Shown: positions 42,547 to 50,832 of the stretch, one piece after another
Layout of the letters: every line of letters begins with the position of its first letter
How positions within the stretch are numbered: position 1 is the first letter of the stretch
Source of the DNA: CAVURS01 sp963795385
GTDB taxonomy: Bacteria; Actinomycetota; Actinomycetes; Actinomycetales; CAVURS01
Length of the DNA: 64,000 nucleotides
Assembly: GCA_963795385.1 (NCBI GenBank)
Contig: CAWCHK010000002.1
Span: 416,792 to 480,791, forward strand
Direction: 5' to 3'
Notes under the pieces: model-generated
Seen by the model: only the letters and a program-made list of their open reading frames with translations
What the model was told of the DNA's origin: nothing
Database searches by the model: none
Translations under genes and position numbers: made by a program

Positions 42547-43863
42547 GAGGTCGGGGAGATCCAGGCCCGGGAGGTGGGCGGCCAGGATCTCCCGGGCGGC
42601 GACCTCGCCCTCCAGCTGGCACAGCACGCCGATGCCGCCGAGCCAGACCCGGTGGATCAAGAGGTAGGACGGCGGGAGGTTGAGCTTCAGCCCGACCGTC
42701 CACTGCGGCCGTCGGGGGTCGTGCACGTGCTGGAAGAGCCCGCGCAGCCATCCCCGGGTGAACTGGAACCGCGGCACCAGCATCGGCTCCAGGAACGGCG
42801 CGAGGTAGCCCAGCAGCGCGTCCCCGTCGATGTCGATCGAGGACTTGATGAAGCCCTCGTCCCGCAGGCCCGCCACGACCGAGTCGCCGTCGCCGCGCAG
42901 GGCGATCGAGAGCAGCCGGCCGGTCTCCGGCGGCAGCCCCTGCGGCAGCCGGTTCACCGCGCCGAAGTCGAGGATGCCCAGCCGCCCGTCCGGCGTCATC
43001 CGGTAGTTGCCCGGGTGCGGATCGGCGTGCAGCAGCTTGGCCCGCTGCGGCCCGGCGAGCAGGAACTCCAGGTAGAGCGCGGACGCCTCGTCGCGCTCCT
43101 CCTGCGTCCCCGAGGAGATCAGCCGGGACAGCGGCCGGCCCTCCAACCACTCCGAGACGATGACCCGCTCGCCCTTGGCCACGACGGCGGGGACGGCGAA
43201 GTGCGGGTCGCCCGCGAACGCCTTGGCGAAGGCGGACTGTGACTTGGCCTCGAGCTCGTAGTCCAGCTCCTCGCTGACCCGGGCCTTCAGCTCGTCCATG
43301 ATCGGCTTGACGTCCAGGCCGGGGATCCAGCCGGCTGCGACCCGGGCCACCCGGGCCACCTGGTTCAGGTCGCTGAGCAGGGCCGGCCCGGCGCCGGGGT
43401 ACTGCACCTTGACCGCGACGTCGCGCCCGTCGCGGTAGACCGCCCGGTGCACCTGCCCGATCGAGGCCGCCGCGGCCGGGAAGTCCTCGAACGAGCGGAA
43501 CCGCTGCCGCCAGCGCGGCCCGAGGTCCTCGGCCAGCACGGCGTGGACCGTGCTCGCGGGCATCGGCGGCGCGGCGTCCTGCAGCTTGGTCAGCGTCGCG
43601 CGGTAGGGCCCGGCCAGCTCCTCGGGCAGCGCGGCCTCGAAGACCGAGAGGGCCTGGCCGAACTTCATCGCCCCGCCCTTGAGCTCACCCAGGACCTTGA
43701 ACATCTGCTCGGCCGTGCGGGCCTGCACCTCGGCGGCGACCGCCTCGGCCGGCGCCCCTCCGACCCGCTTCCCCAGGCCGATCGCCGTACGCCCGGCGAA
43801 GCCCAGCGGCAGGCTGGCCAGTCGCGCGGTCCGGGTCACCGCGCGTCGGGGGAGGTCGGCCAT
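42544..43863 (-). CDS. ABC1/AarF (UbiB-like) kinase family protein
   Basis: 439 residues from the ATG at 43863. Atypical protein-kinase-like ATPase. Family marks: the KxGQ motif in GGAMKFGQALSVFEAALP, a Gly/Ala-rich loop AAAASIGQVHRA, VAVKVQYPGA (ATP Lys), ELDYELEAKSQSAF (ExD) and HADPHPGNYRMTPDGRLGILDFGAV (catalytic and Mg-binding Asp). UbiB-type proteins support quinone or lipid metabolism; the actinobacterial target is unknown (Rv3197-like). Same strand as the ThiF-like gene 10 bp upstream. Confidence 0.92.
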   Translation of the reverse strand: MADLPRRAVTRTARLASLPLGFAGRTAIGLGKRVGGAPAEAVAAEVQARTAEQMFKVLGELKGGAMKFGQALSVFEAALPEELAGPYRATLTKLQDAAPPMPASTVHAVLAEDLGPRWRQRFRSFEDFPAAAASIGQVHRAVYRDGRDVAVKVQYPGAGPALLSDLNQVARVARVAAGWIPGLDVKPIMDELKARVSEELDYELEAKSQSAFAKAFAGDPHFAVPAVVAKGERVIVSEWLEGRPLSRLISSGTQEERDEASALYLEFLLAGPQRAKLLHADPHPGNYRMTPDGRLGILDFGAVNRLPQGLPPETGRLLSIALRGDGDSVVAGLRDEGFIKSSIDIDGDALLGYLAPFLEPMLVPRFQFTRGWLRGLFQHVHDPRRPQWTVGLKLNLPPSYLLIHRVWLGGIGVLCQLEGEVAAREILAAHLPGLDLPDL

Positions 43864-43873
43864 GGGCTCATTG

Positions 43874-44887
43874 TCACCCGCCGGGCGGTGCGCCGCTGGC
43901 AGCGCCCCCAACCAGGTCAGCCGGCAGGGATGCCGAGAGCCATCCGCAGCCGCAGGCTGGGTGCATCGTCCAGGCCCGTCGGGTGGCCAGCCCGTCCGGC
44001 AGCGTGACGGTCAAGGTGGCGCCGAGGCTCGCCGGCGTACGGCGCCCGTCCAGCCAGCAGGCGACCTGCAGCGCGAGCAGTCCGGCGGCGAGCTCGGTCA
44101 GCGTGGTCTCGCCCCGCTCAGGTGCTCCGGCCGGCCCGAGCTGGGCCGCGACGACCGGCCAGGAGGGGTCGCGGTCGGTCCGGTGCAGCTCCAGGCAACG
44201 CAGGCAGGGCGAGCGGCCGGGCACCACCAGCGGGCCGACCGTCGCGCGGTCGGTCCCGGCGACGACGGCCAGGTGCGGCACCTGCGCGCCCAGCAGCGCG
44301 GCCCCGACGGCGGTGCTGACGGCGTCCTCGCCGACCAGCAGCGCGAGGCCGCAGTCGGCCGGTCCGACGGCGAGCGGGAGCTCCGCGGTGGCCCGGACCT
44401 CGATGCCGGTACGCCGCAGAGCGCGCTGGGCCGCGCCGGCGATCCGCCCGCGGCCGACCAGGAGGACCCGGTGCCGGACCCGGCGGGCCAGCAGCTCGAA
44501 GCCGTCGCCCGCGTCCGGGTAGACCACCGACCAGGCCAGCGCGTCCGGGCGCAGCCGCCGGCGCTCGCCGTCCCCGAGCCGGTGCAGGTGGGCCCGGTCG
44601 GTCGGCGGCCCGGTCAGCACGCCGGCCCGGCCGAGCAGCGCCACCAGGGCGGCGACCCGGGCGGCGTCGAGGCCGCGGGCGTCGGCCCACGCGGTCAGCT
44701 CGCTGAGCCGGTGGGTCCCGTCGAACCGGTCGAGCAGGTCGGCCTCGCCCGCCTCCAGCCCGGCCACGACCACGCCGACGTCAGGGGTCAGCCCGATCTG
44801 GACGGTGTGCGCGTCCCGGGTGACCCGCCGCAGCCCGGGCTTGATCTGCGGCCGCGGCGATCCCGGCTGGCCGTCCTCGTGCTGCAT
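43874..44887 (-). CDS. ThiF/cyclodehydratase-like protein (degenerate E1)
   Basis: 337 residues. The N-terminus (VQIGLTPDVGVVVAGLEAGEADLLDRFDG) matches the leader-binding winged-helix part of TOMM cyclodehydratase C-proteins. The middle, HRVLLVGRGRIAGAAQRAL, is a Rossmann-like ThiF remnant, and PGRSPCLRCLELHRTDRDPSW is the CxxC region of that family, with a second pair in HPACGCG near the end. No precursor peptide or YcaO gene is nearby, so thiazole/oxazole peptide synthesis is not supported. A conserved partner of the ABC1 gene in actinobacteria; role unknown. Confidence 0.75.
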   Translation of the reverse strand: MQHEDGQPGSPRPQIKPGLRRVTRDAHTVQIGLTPDVGVVVAGLEAGEADLLDRFDGTHRLSELTAWADARGLDAARVAALVALLGRAGVLTGPPTDRAHLHRLGDGERRRLRPDALAWSVVYPDAGDGFELLARRVRHRVLLVGRGRIAGAAQRALRRTGIEVRATAELPLAVGPADCGLALLVGEDAVSTAVGAALLGAQVPHLAVVAGTDRATVGPLVVPGRSPCLRCLELHRTDRDPSWPVVAAQLGPAGAPERGETTLTELAAGLLALQVACWLDGRRTPASLGATLTVTLPDGLATRRAWTMHPACGCGWLSASLPADLVGGAASGAPPGG

Positions 44888-45112
44888 CCGCGCAGCGTGC
44901 CAAAGCCGGCCGCCACGGGGGCGGGGCCATCCACAGGCGCCAGGGCCTGGCGGGCATGACAGTGAGTAGGCCCGACAGCGAGCCGGCCCGACCGCGAGCG
45001 GGCATGACAGTGGGCGGCCACCAGGGACCCTGTCCCCTGATGACCGCCCACGTCGTACCGGCAGCTGTGCTGGCCGGTCTGGTGCTGCTTGCGGCCTGCG
45101 TCTGGCTCGGTG

Positions 45113-45277
45113 TCAGGCCTTGCCGAGGATGCGGTTGAGGTTGGTGCCACAGACGGGGCAGGTGCCCTTCGCCATGCGGCGGCCGTTCGTCTCGACGACG
45201 CGGCCCTCGGCCTCACGCTTCGCCTTGCACTTCACGCAGTAGAACTCGCCCTTGTACGTCTCGGCGGTGTCCGCCAT
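45113..45277 (-). CDS. DUF5679 zinc-ribbon protein
   Basis: 54 residues, ATG at 45277, with GAGGAG about 8 nt upstream. Sequence MADTAETYKGEFYCVKCKAK then, after 22 residues, GTCPVCGTNLNRIL: two CxxC knuckles that would bind one zinc. Short conserved actinobacterial family of unknown role, perhaps nucleic-acid or ribosome associated. The 225 bp between it and the ThiF-like gene hold two copies of GGGCATGACAGTG and no gene that I can support. Confidence 0.85.
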   Translation of the reverse strand: MADTAETYKGEFYCVKCKAKREAEGRVVETNGRRMAKGTCPVCGTNLNRILGKA

Positions 45278-45812
45278 CTCGCATCTCCTCGTTGTTGGTA
45301 GTGGGTCCTGTCACCCATCAATAGCCGCGGTCGGGTCGTGCACCCCGGCGCACGTGGTCCGACCGCTTGAAGCGGACTTGCTCAGCCCACGGCTCAGGAC
45401 CGGCACTCACCCTAACCCAGCACGGTTCGTGCTCGGCGCACGCGGGGCTCGTGCTGCGGCTCGGGTCGGTCCCCGCGGACCCTCCGTCCGGCATGAGTCG
45501 AGGCCACCGGGGCAGTCCATGCCCTTCCCACACCTTCCCCAGCGCGGGAGGACCGGATGCCCCGGAGGCCTCGTGCCGGCGACGCTAGGGGCCGCGCACC
45601 GGGCCCGTCAACGGCCACCGGCGAGTCGGTCGCCGGTGCCGGTGGACGGGCCTGTGGGTGGGCTGGGGAAGACTCGCCCGACCTGGTGGAAAGGATCGTG
45701 ACCGTGGTGGAGAGCGCTGTGGACAACTCGTCGATCCGGACAGACCGGACCGGGCGACAGGCTGTTGACCTGCACAAACGTCATCCACCGCCTGTGCGGC
45801 GAAATTCCTGGC
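45278..45812. other. gene-free divergent region
   Basis: 535 bp between divergent starts with no credible reading frame: the open frames are short, Arg/Pro/Gly-rich shadows. It contains the nested hairpin at 45602-45652. The rest shows no recognisable signal. Confidence 0.5.
45602..45652. ncRNA. structured element, possible small RNA
   Basis: Outer GGCCCGTC (45602-45609) pairs with GACGGGCC (45645-45652). Inner CACCGGCGA (45616-45624) pairs with TCGCCGGTG (45630-45638) around a 5-nt loop. Two perfect coaxial stems in a region that has no gene on either side to terminate suggest a regulatory or small RNA element. No known RNA family recognised. Confidence 0.35.
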
Positions 45813-45825
45813 CACAATGGGGCCC

Positions 45826-46533
45826 GTGACCGAGCGCGCTGAGGCGGTGGGGCCCGAGGTCGAGGTGCGCCGCAGCGGCCGTCGGCGGCGTACGGTCAGC
45901 GCCTACCGCGACGGCGCCCGGATCGTGGTCCTGATCCCCGCGTCGTTCTCCCAGGCCGAGGAGCGCCGCTGGGTCGCGGCCATGGTCGAGCGGCTGCGGG
46001 CCCAGGAGAGCCGGCGCAAGGCGCCGTCCAGAGACCTGGTACGCCGCGCCGAGGAGCTGTCCCGGCAATATTTCGCTCACCGCGCACGGCCGGTCTCCAT
46101 CCGCTGGGTCGACAACCAGCAGGGCCGGTGGGGGTCCTGCACGCCTTTGGACGGGACGATCCGGATATCGTCCCGCCTGCGCGAAATGCCCGGCTGGGTG
46201 GTCGACTACGTGATCCTGCACGAGCTGGCCCACCTGCTGGAGCCCTCGCACAACGCGCGGTTCTGGACCCTGCTGCAGGCGTACCCGAAGCTCGAGCGGG
46301 CCCGCGGCTACCTCGAGGGCGTCGCGGCGGCGGCCGACCTGGACATGGAGCCGATGCACGAGGGCGAGCTCGCTCCCGGCGTCACGACCGCTGACGACGT
46401 CGTCGACGGCGGCGGCCGGCTGGGCGGGCGCGATGGCCTGGCGGAGCAGCAGCCCGAGGTGGCGGCCCGGTTCTCGGGGGACGAGCCCCCGGAGCCGCCG
46501 CCGGTCGCCGCGGACCCGACCCGCCTGTTCTGA
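45826..46533 (+). CDS. YgjP/M48-like zinc metallopeptidase
   Basis: 235 residues from the GTG at 45826. CACAAT (45813-45818) ends 7 nt before it as a leaderless-type box, while the ATG at 45817 lies inside that box. The catalytic motif is DYVILHELAHLLEPSHNARFW (HExxH plus third His), preceded by RWGSCT, both typical of the YgjP-like/DUF45 family. The C-terminal 50 residues are acidic and Pro-rich. Soluble, with unknown substrate. Confidence 0.88.
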   Translation: MTERAEAVGPEVEVRRSGRRRRTVSAYRDGARIVVLIPASFSQAEERRWVAAMVERLRAQESRRKAPSRDLVRRAEELSRQYFAHRARPVSIRWVDNQQGRWGSCTPLDGTIRISSRLREMPGWVVDYVILHELAHLLEPSHNARFWTLLQAYPKLERARGYLEGVAAAADLDMEPMHEGELAPGVTTADDVVDGGGRLGGRDGLAEQQPEVAARFSGDEPPEPPPVAADPTRLF

Positions 46534-46551
46534 ACGTCGGCCGAGGCTGCG

Positions 46552-47103
46552 TCAGCGCGCGGTCGTGTAGGTCAGGGCGAGGACCCCGGTCGCGAAGGCC
46601 TGGCTGGCGGTCAGGGTCAGGTCGGTCCGCTCCGGCACCGAGAAGAGCGGGATCGACCCGCGCAGCACGACCGGGTAGACCAGCAGCCGCAGCTCGTCGA
46701 CCAGGCCGGCGGCCAGCAGCGCGTTGAAGACCGACGAGCTCCCGACGACCATCAGGTCGCCGCCGTCCCCGGCCTTCAGGGCGGCGACCGCCTCGACCAG
46801 GTCGCCGCCCGGGTCGGGCAGCAGGGGCGCCGAGTTGGACCACTCGAAGTCGGTGCGGGTGCGGGACGCGACGTGCTTGGCCATGCCGTTCATCTCCCGG
46901 CCGCCCTGGTCGTCCGGGACCGAGGGCCAGGCGGCCGCGAACCCGTCGTACGTCGTGCGGCCCAGGATCATGCCGTCGGCCCGGGTCATCTCCTGCGACT
47001 TGAACTCGGCGATCTCGTCGTTCCAGAACGGGAACGTCCAGGTGCCGGGCTCGTCCATGAACCCGTCGAGCGAGGCGAACTGGGTGGCGAAGATCGTGCG
47101 CAC
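46552..47103 (-). CDS. dihydrofolate reductase-like (RibD C-terminal) protein
   Basis: 183 residues. RTIFATQFASLDGFMDEPGTW is the start of the RibD_C/YyaP fold; DGMILGRTTYDGFAAAWP and DLMVVGSSSVFNALLAAGL bind NADPH; the C-terminus shows LLVYPVVLRGSIPLF. Predicted NADPH-dependent reductase of unknown substrate, not the true folate enzyme. Separated by 87 bp from the NUDIX gene on the same strand. Confidence 0.9.
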   Translation of the reverse strand: MRTIFATQFASLDGFMDEPGTWTFPFWNDEIAEFKSQEMTRADGMILGRTTYDGFAAAWPSVPDDQGGREMNGMAKHVASRTRTDFEWSNSAPLLPDPGGDLVEAVAALKAGDGGDLMVVGSSSVFNALLAAGLVDELRLLVYPVVLRGSIPLFSVPERTDLTLTASQAFATGVLALTYTTAR

Positions 47104-47190
47104 GGGCCTACCTCCTGCTGTCGATGTGACTTGCTCCTGCCCTCTCTACGAAGCCGGCGCCCCCGATCCGACCGTCCCCGGCAGGGAGGC

Positions 47191-47781
47191 TCAGCCGCGG
47201 GCCAGGATCCGGCGCAGCCGCCCGGGCAGGTCGGGGACCACGGCCTCGGGCAGCGCGTCGACCGGCCACCACGCGACGTCCAGGCTCTCCTCGCTGAGCA
47301 CCGGCTGGGCCCGATAGGGCGCCTGCACGACGTACGACGCGTCCAGGTGCTCGCGGCAGCGGCCGAAGGCCGCCGGCAGTCGGTGGCGGTGCAGGTCGGC
47401 CGGCCCGATGACGTGCAGGCCGTCGATGCCGGACTCCTCGGTCGCCTCGCGCAGGGCGGCGGCGGACAGGGTGGAGTCGTCCGGCTCCAGGTGGCCGCCG
47501 CACTGGACCCAGAAGCCGCCCTTGCGGTGCAGCGTGAGCAGGACCTGCTTGCGGGCCGGGTCGAGGATGAAGGCGCTCGCGGTCAGGTGGCTGGGCGGCC
47601 CCTCGCGCCAGAGGGCGTCCGGGTGCTCGGCCAGATGTGCGAGGTACGCCGCGCGCAGCCGGGCCTCGGCGGCGTCGGCCACCGGCCAGGACGCCAGGGC
47701 CGCGCGGGCCCACTCGAGCAGGTCGTGCCCGGGCCCGGCCGCCGGCGCATAGCGCGGCCCGGACCGCTCGGCGCTACTCAC
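47191..47781 (-). CDS. NUDIX hydrolase
   Basis: 196 residues from a GTG that overlaps the stop of the upstream gene by 8 bp. Nudix box GGHLEPDDSTLSAAALREATEESGI has G, E, R-E and E-E-x-G at the required spacing. An N-terminal helical extension of about 60 residues precedes it. Substrate unknown; the translational coupling suggests a link with the metalloprotease-like protein. Confidence 0.9.
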   Translation of the reverse strand: MSSAERSGPRYAPAAGPGHDLLEWARAALASWPVADAAEARLRAAYLAHLAEHPDALWREGPPSHLTASAFILDPARKQVLLTLHRKGGFWVQCGGHLEPDDSTLSAAALREATEESGIDGLHVIGPADLHRHRLPAAFGRCREHLDASYVVQAPYRAQPVLSEESLDVAWWPVDALPEAVVPDLPGRLRRILARG

Positions 47782-49207
47782 CGTCGCGGGGCTGGTCGCC
47801 TTCGCGCAGGAGCGCCTCGATGGCCGCGTCGACGTCGGCGCTGTCCTGCGCCGCGTCGCCCGCCCGCCCGGCGAAGCCCGTCGGGTCGTCGAGATCCTCG
47901 GCCGTGGGCAGCAGGTCGGGATGGGCCCAGACCGCGTCCCGGCCCTCGGCCCCCCGCTCCTGGGCCAGGGCGCCCCACAGCGCGGCGGCCTCGCGCAGCC
48001 GGCGGGGCCGCAGCTCGAGCCCGACCAGCGAGGCGAACGTGTGCTCGGCCGGCCCGCCCGCAGCCCGGCGGCGGCGGACCGTCTCGCGCAGCGCGTCGGC
48101 GTGCGGCAGGTGGCCGCGGGCGGCGGTGTCGGTGACCTGCTCGACCCACCCCTCGACCAGCGCGAGCAGGGTCTCCAGCCGCAGCAGGGCGGCCTCCTGG
48201 GCGGGGGTGTTGTGCGGCTCGAACAGGCCCTCGCTCAGGGCCTGCTGGATCGAGGCCGGGTCGCTGCCGTCGACGTCGCGGATGGCCGTCTCGATCGCGT
48301 CGGAGTCGATCCGGATGCCGCGGGCGTAGGCCTCGACGGCGCCCAGCAGCTGCGGGCCGAGCCACGCGACGTGGGCGAACAGGCGGGCCCGGGCCGACTC
48401 GCGCAGCCCGAGGTAGAGCCGGAGCTCGTCCAGCGGGATGTCCAGGCCCTCGCCGAACGCCTTGATGTTGTCGGGGAGCAGGGCGACGGCGCCGTCCGGC
48501 ACCAGGGGGAGCCCGACCTCGGTGCCGCTGACGACCTCGCCGGCCAGGGCGCCGATGGCCTGCCCGACCTGGAGGCCGAAGACGCTGCCGCCCATCTGCC
48601 GGATCATCGGGCCGGCCAGCTCGGCGACCGCGGCCAGGTCGGCGGCTTCGGGCGGCGCCTGCTGGGCCATCACGTCGGACATCGCGACCGCGACGCTCTC
48701 CGCGACCGGCTCGACCAGGCGCTGCCAGACGGGCAGGGTGCCCTCGACCCACTCGGCCCGGCTCCAGGTCAGGGCTCGCGCCCCGGCGGCGGACAGGCTC
48801 GTGACCGGGTCGAGCCACAGGTCGGCGAGGCGGAGGGCCTCCTCGACCGCGCGGCGGTCGGCCGCGCCGACGCTGGAATCGCCTGCGGCAGAGACGGTTT
48901 GGCGGGCGACGTTCGTGGCGAGGGTCCAGTTGACCGGGCCGTCGCCGCCAGTGGCCATCATGGTCTGGAGCTGCGTCATCACCGACTGGAGCATCGCGGG
49001 GTCGAGCTCCTGGCCGCCGGTCGCCGCCCCCAGGGCCTTGGCGATCTCCTCGCCCGCGGCGCCTCCGCCGAGGAGCTGCGCGAACATCTCGTTGAGCGCC
49101 TCGCCGGGATCCGGCTGGGCGCCGGACGAGCCGTCGTCGTCGCGGTCGTCGTCGCGGTCGTCGGGGTGTTCGCCGCCGGGTCCGAAGCCGATCGGGTTGT
49201 TGCTCAT
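47774..49207 (-). CDS. zinc-dependent-metalloprotease-family protein (DUF2342-like), active site not seen
   Basis: 477 residues from ATG with AGGAGAG 9 nt upstream. The N-terminus is acidic (DDRDDDRDDD) with a Gly-rich segment; the family core starts at VNWTLATNVARQTV and continues with IGALAGEVVSGTEVGLPLVP, LRLYLGLRESARARLFAHVAWL and LLALVEGWVEQVTDTA. Relatives are annotated as zinc metalloproteases or coenzyme F420-associated proteins, but I find no HExxH here, so peptidase activity is doubtful. Similar to Rv3195, which has the same neighbours. Confidence 0.8.
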   Translation of the reverse strand: MSNNPIGFGPGGEHPDDRDDDRDDDGSSGAQPDPGEALNEMFAQLLGGGAAGEEIAKALGAATGGQELDPAMLQSVMTQLQTMMATGGDGPVNWTLATNVARQTVSAAGDSSVGAADRRAVEEALRLADLWLDPVTSLSAAGARALTWSRAEWVEGTLPVWQRLVEPVAESVAVAMSDVMAQQAPPEAADLAAVAELAGPMIRQMGGSVFGLQVGQAIGALAGEVVSGTEVGLPLVPDGAVALLPDNIKAFGEGLDIPLDELRLYLGLRESARARLFAHVAWLGPQLLGAVEAYARGIRIDSDAIETAIRDVDGSDPASIQQALSEGLFEPHNTPAQEAALLRLETLLALVEGWVEQVTDTAARGHLPHADALRETVRRRRAAGGPAEHTFASLVGLELRPRRLREAAALWGALAQERGAEGRDAVWAHPDLLPTAEDLDDPTGFAGRAGDAAQDSADVDAAIEALLREGDQPRDGE

Positions 49208-49300
49208 CGCGGGGCTCTCCTGCCGGGCCTGAGAGGATGGTCGTCGGCGCCGTCCAGACCCTGGGCGGTGCCGATGTCCAGGTAACCACGGAGGCCCGAG

Positions 49301-50404
49301 GTGAGTTCCGCGCGTACGCCCGCCCGTACGTCGGTTCGCTCTCGGCGCAGCCTCCTGACCGTGGCCGTCACCGGGGCGGCCAGCCCGCTGGGCGAGGCCA
49401 TGACCTCGGCCCTCGTCGCCGCGGACGGCGTCGGGCGGGTCATCGCCGTCGACGAGCGCCGCGGCCGCGCCGACGCAGTGACCTGGCGGCTCGGTGACGT
49501 CACCTCGCCAGGGGTGGCCGACCAGCTCCGCGGGGCCAACGCCGTCATCCACCTGGCCGCGCCCACCGACCTGGACGCCTCGCTGCAGGACACCCAGCGC
49601 CGCGAGCGCGCGGTCCGGGCCGTGCAGGCGGTCACGACGGCCAGCGCCGCCGTAGGGGTACGCCGGCTGCTCGTCGTCACGAGCGCCATGGTCCTGGGTG
49701 CCTCGCCCGACAACGCGGTCCCTCTGGGGGACGACGCCCCGGTCGCCGCTGCCCCCGACAGCGGGGTGGTGGGCGACCTGCTCGAGGTCGAGCGGATCCT
49801 GGCCCGGACGCCGCGCGTGCACCCCGGCCTGTCCGTGACGGTCCTGCGGCCGGCGGCTCTGGTCGGCCCGGACATCGACACGGTCGTGACCCGGCACTTC
49901 GAGGCGCCCCGGCTGCTGAAGGTCAAGGAGACCGAGAACGCTTGGCAGTTCTGCCATTTCGACGACGTGGCTACGGCTGCCGTGACCGCGCTGACCCAGG
50001 AGCTGGACGGCGGCCTGACCGTCGGCTCGGAGGGCGTGCTGGACCAGGAGCGGCTCGAGCGGCTCACCGGGATGCGCCGGATCGAGCTGCCCGCCGCCCT
50101 CGCGCTCGGCACCGCGCAGCGGCTGCACCGGGTCGGGGTTCTGCCCACTCCGGCGAGCGACCTGGCCTTCGTGGTCTACCCGTGGGCCGTCTCCTCGGAC
50201 CGCCTGCGCGCGGCAGGGTGGACCGCGGCGTACGACAACGAGACCTGTGTCGGCGTGCTGCTCGAGCAGATCCGCGGGCGGCACGCGGTCGCGGCCCGGC
50301 GGATGGACCGCAAGGACGCCGCGCTCGGTGCGGCCGGGGCGGCGGTGGCCCTGATGGGTACGGCGGCCCTGATGCGCCGCCGGCGCAAGCGGGGCAGCTC
50401 ATGA
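49301..50404 (+). CDS. NAD(P)-binding epimerase/dehydratase-like protein (extended SDR)
   Basis: 367 residues from GTG. Rossmann start VAVTGAASPLGEAM (TGxxxxLG), DVTSPGVADQL and VIHLAAPTD are present, followed by LLVVTSAMVLG. The usual catalytic Tyr-x-x-x-Lys is not seen where expected (the region reads SGVVGDLLEVERIL), so it may bind cofactor without classical catalysis. The C-terminus has one hydrophobic stretch and a basic end (RRRRKRG), suggesting membrane attachment. The moaE start overlaps its stop. Confidence 0.82.
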   Translation: MSSARTPARTSVRSRRSLLTVAVTGAASPLGEAMTSALVAADGVGRVIAVDERRGRADAVTWRLGDVTSPGVADQLRGANAVIHLAAPTDLDASLQDTQRRERAVRAVQAVTTASAAVGVRRLLVVTSAMVLGASPDNAVPLGDDAPVAAAPDSGVVGDLLEVERILARTPRVHPGLSVTVLRPAALVGPDIDTVVTRHFEAPRLLKVKETENAWQFCHFDDVATAAVTALTQELDGGLTVGSEGVLDQERLERLTGMRRIELPAALALGTAQRLHRVGVLPTPASDLAFVVYPWAVSSDRLRAAGWTAAYDNETCVGVLLEQIRGRHAVAARRMDRKDAALGAAGAAVALMGTAALMRRRRKRGSS

Positions 50405-50832
50405 GCGAGCCGGACGCCGTGCGGCTGGTCGCGATCAGGGACGTGCCCCTGTCGGTCGACGAGGTGCTGGCCGCGGTCAGCGACCCGCGGGCCGGCGGCA
50501 TCTGCCTGTTCGTGGGCACGATCCGGTCCGAGGACGACGGGCGCGAGGTCGAGGGCCTGGGCTACTCGGCCCACCCGAGTGCGCAGCAGGCGCTGGAGGC
50601 CGTCTGCGAGCAGGTCGCGGACCGGCACGACGTGACCGCGCTCGCGGCGGTGCACCGCGTGGGTGACCTGGCCGTCGGCGACCTGGCGACGGTCGTCGCG
50701 GCCAGCGCCCCGCACCGCGGTGCCGCCTTCGCCGCCGGTCAGGACCTGATCGACACCTTGAAGACGACGGTGCCGATCTGGAAGCACCAGCGGTTCAGCG
50801 ACGGCGCGACGGAGTGGGTGGGCCTGCCGTGA
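50401..50832 (+). CDS. moaE: MoaE, molybdopterin synthase large subunit
   Basis: 143 residues, ATG overlapping the SDR stop. Catalyses sulfur transfer from MoaD thiocarboxylate to precursor Z. Signature parts: GGICLFVGTIRSEDDG, GLGYSAHPSAQ, AAVHRVGDLAVGD, and the active-site Lys residues in LKTTVPIWKHQRFSDG. No moaA, moaC or moaD is nearby; moeZ, which would recharge MoaD, is 27 kb upstream. Confidence 0.93.
   Translation: MSEPDAVRLVAIRDVPLSVDEVLAAVSDPRAGGICLFVGTIRSEDDGREVEGLGYSAHPSAQQALEAVCEQVADRHDVTALAAVHRVGDLAVGDLATVVAASAPHRGAAFAAGQDLIDTLKTTVPIWKHQRFSDGATEWVGLP

Noticed and set aside
43874..44887. Thiazole/oxazole peptide (TOMM) biosynthesis cluster
   Set aside because: The ThiF-like protein has no YcaO partner or precursor peptide nearby and belongs to a conserved housekeeping order.
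46552..47103. Folate-pathway dihydrofolate reductase
   Set aside because: Matches the RibD C-terminal/YyaP subfamily rather than FolA, with no folate genes around.
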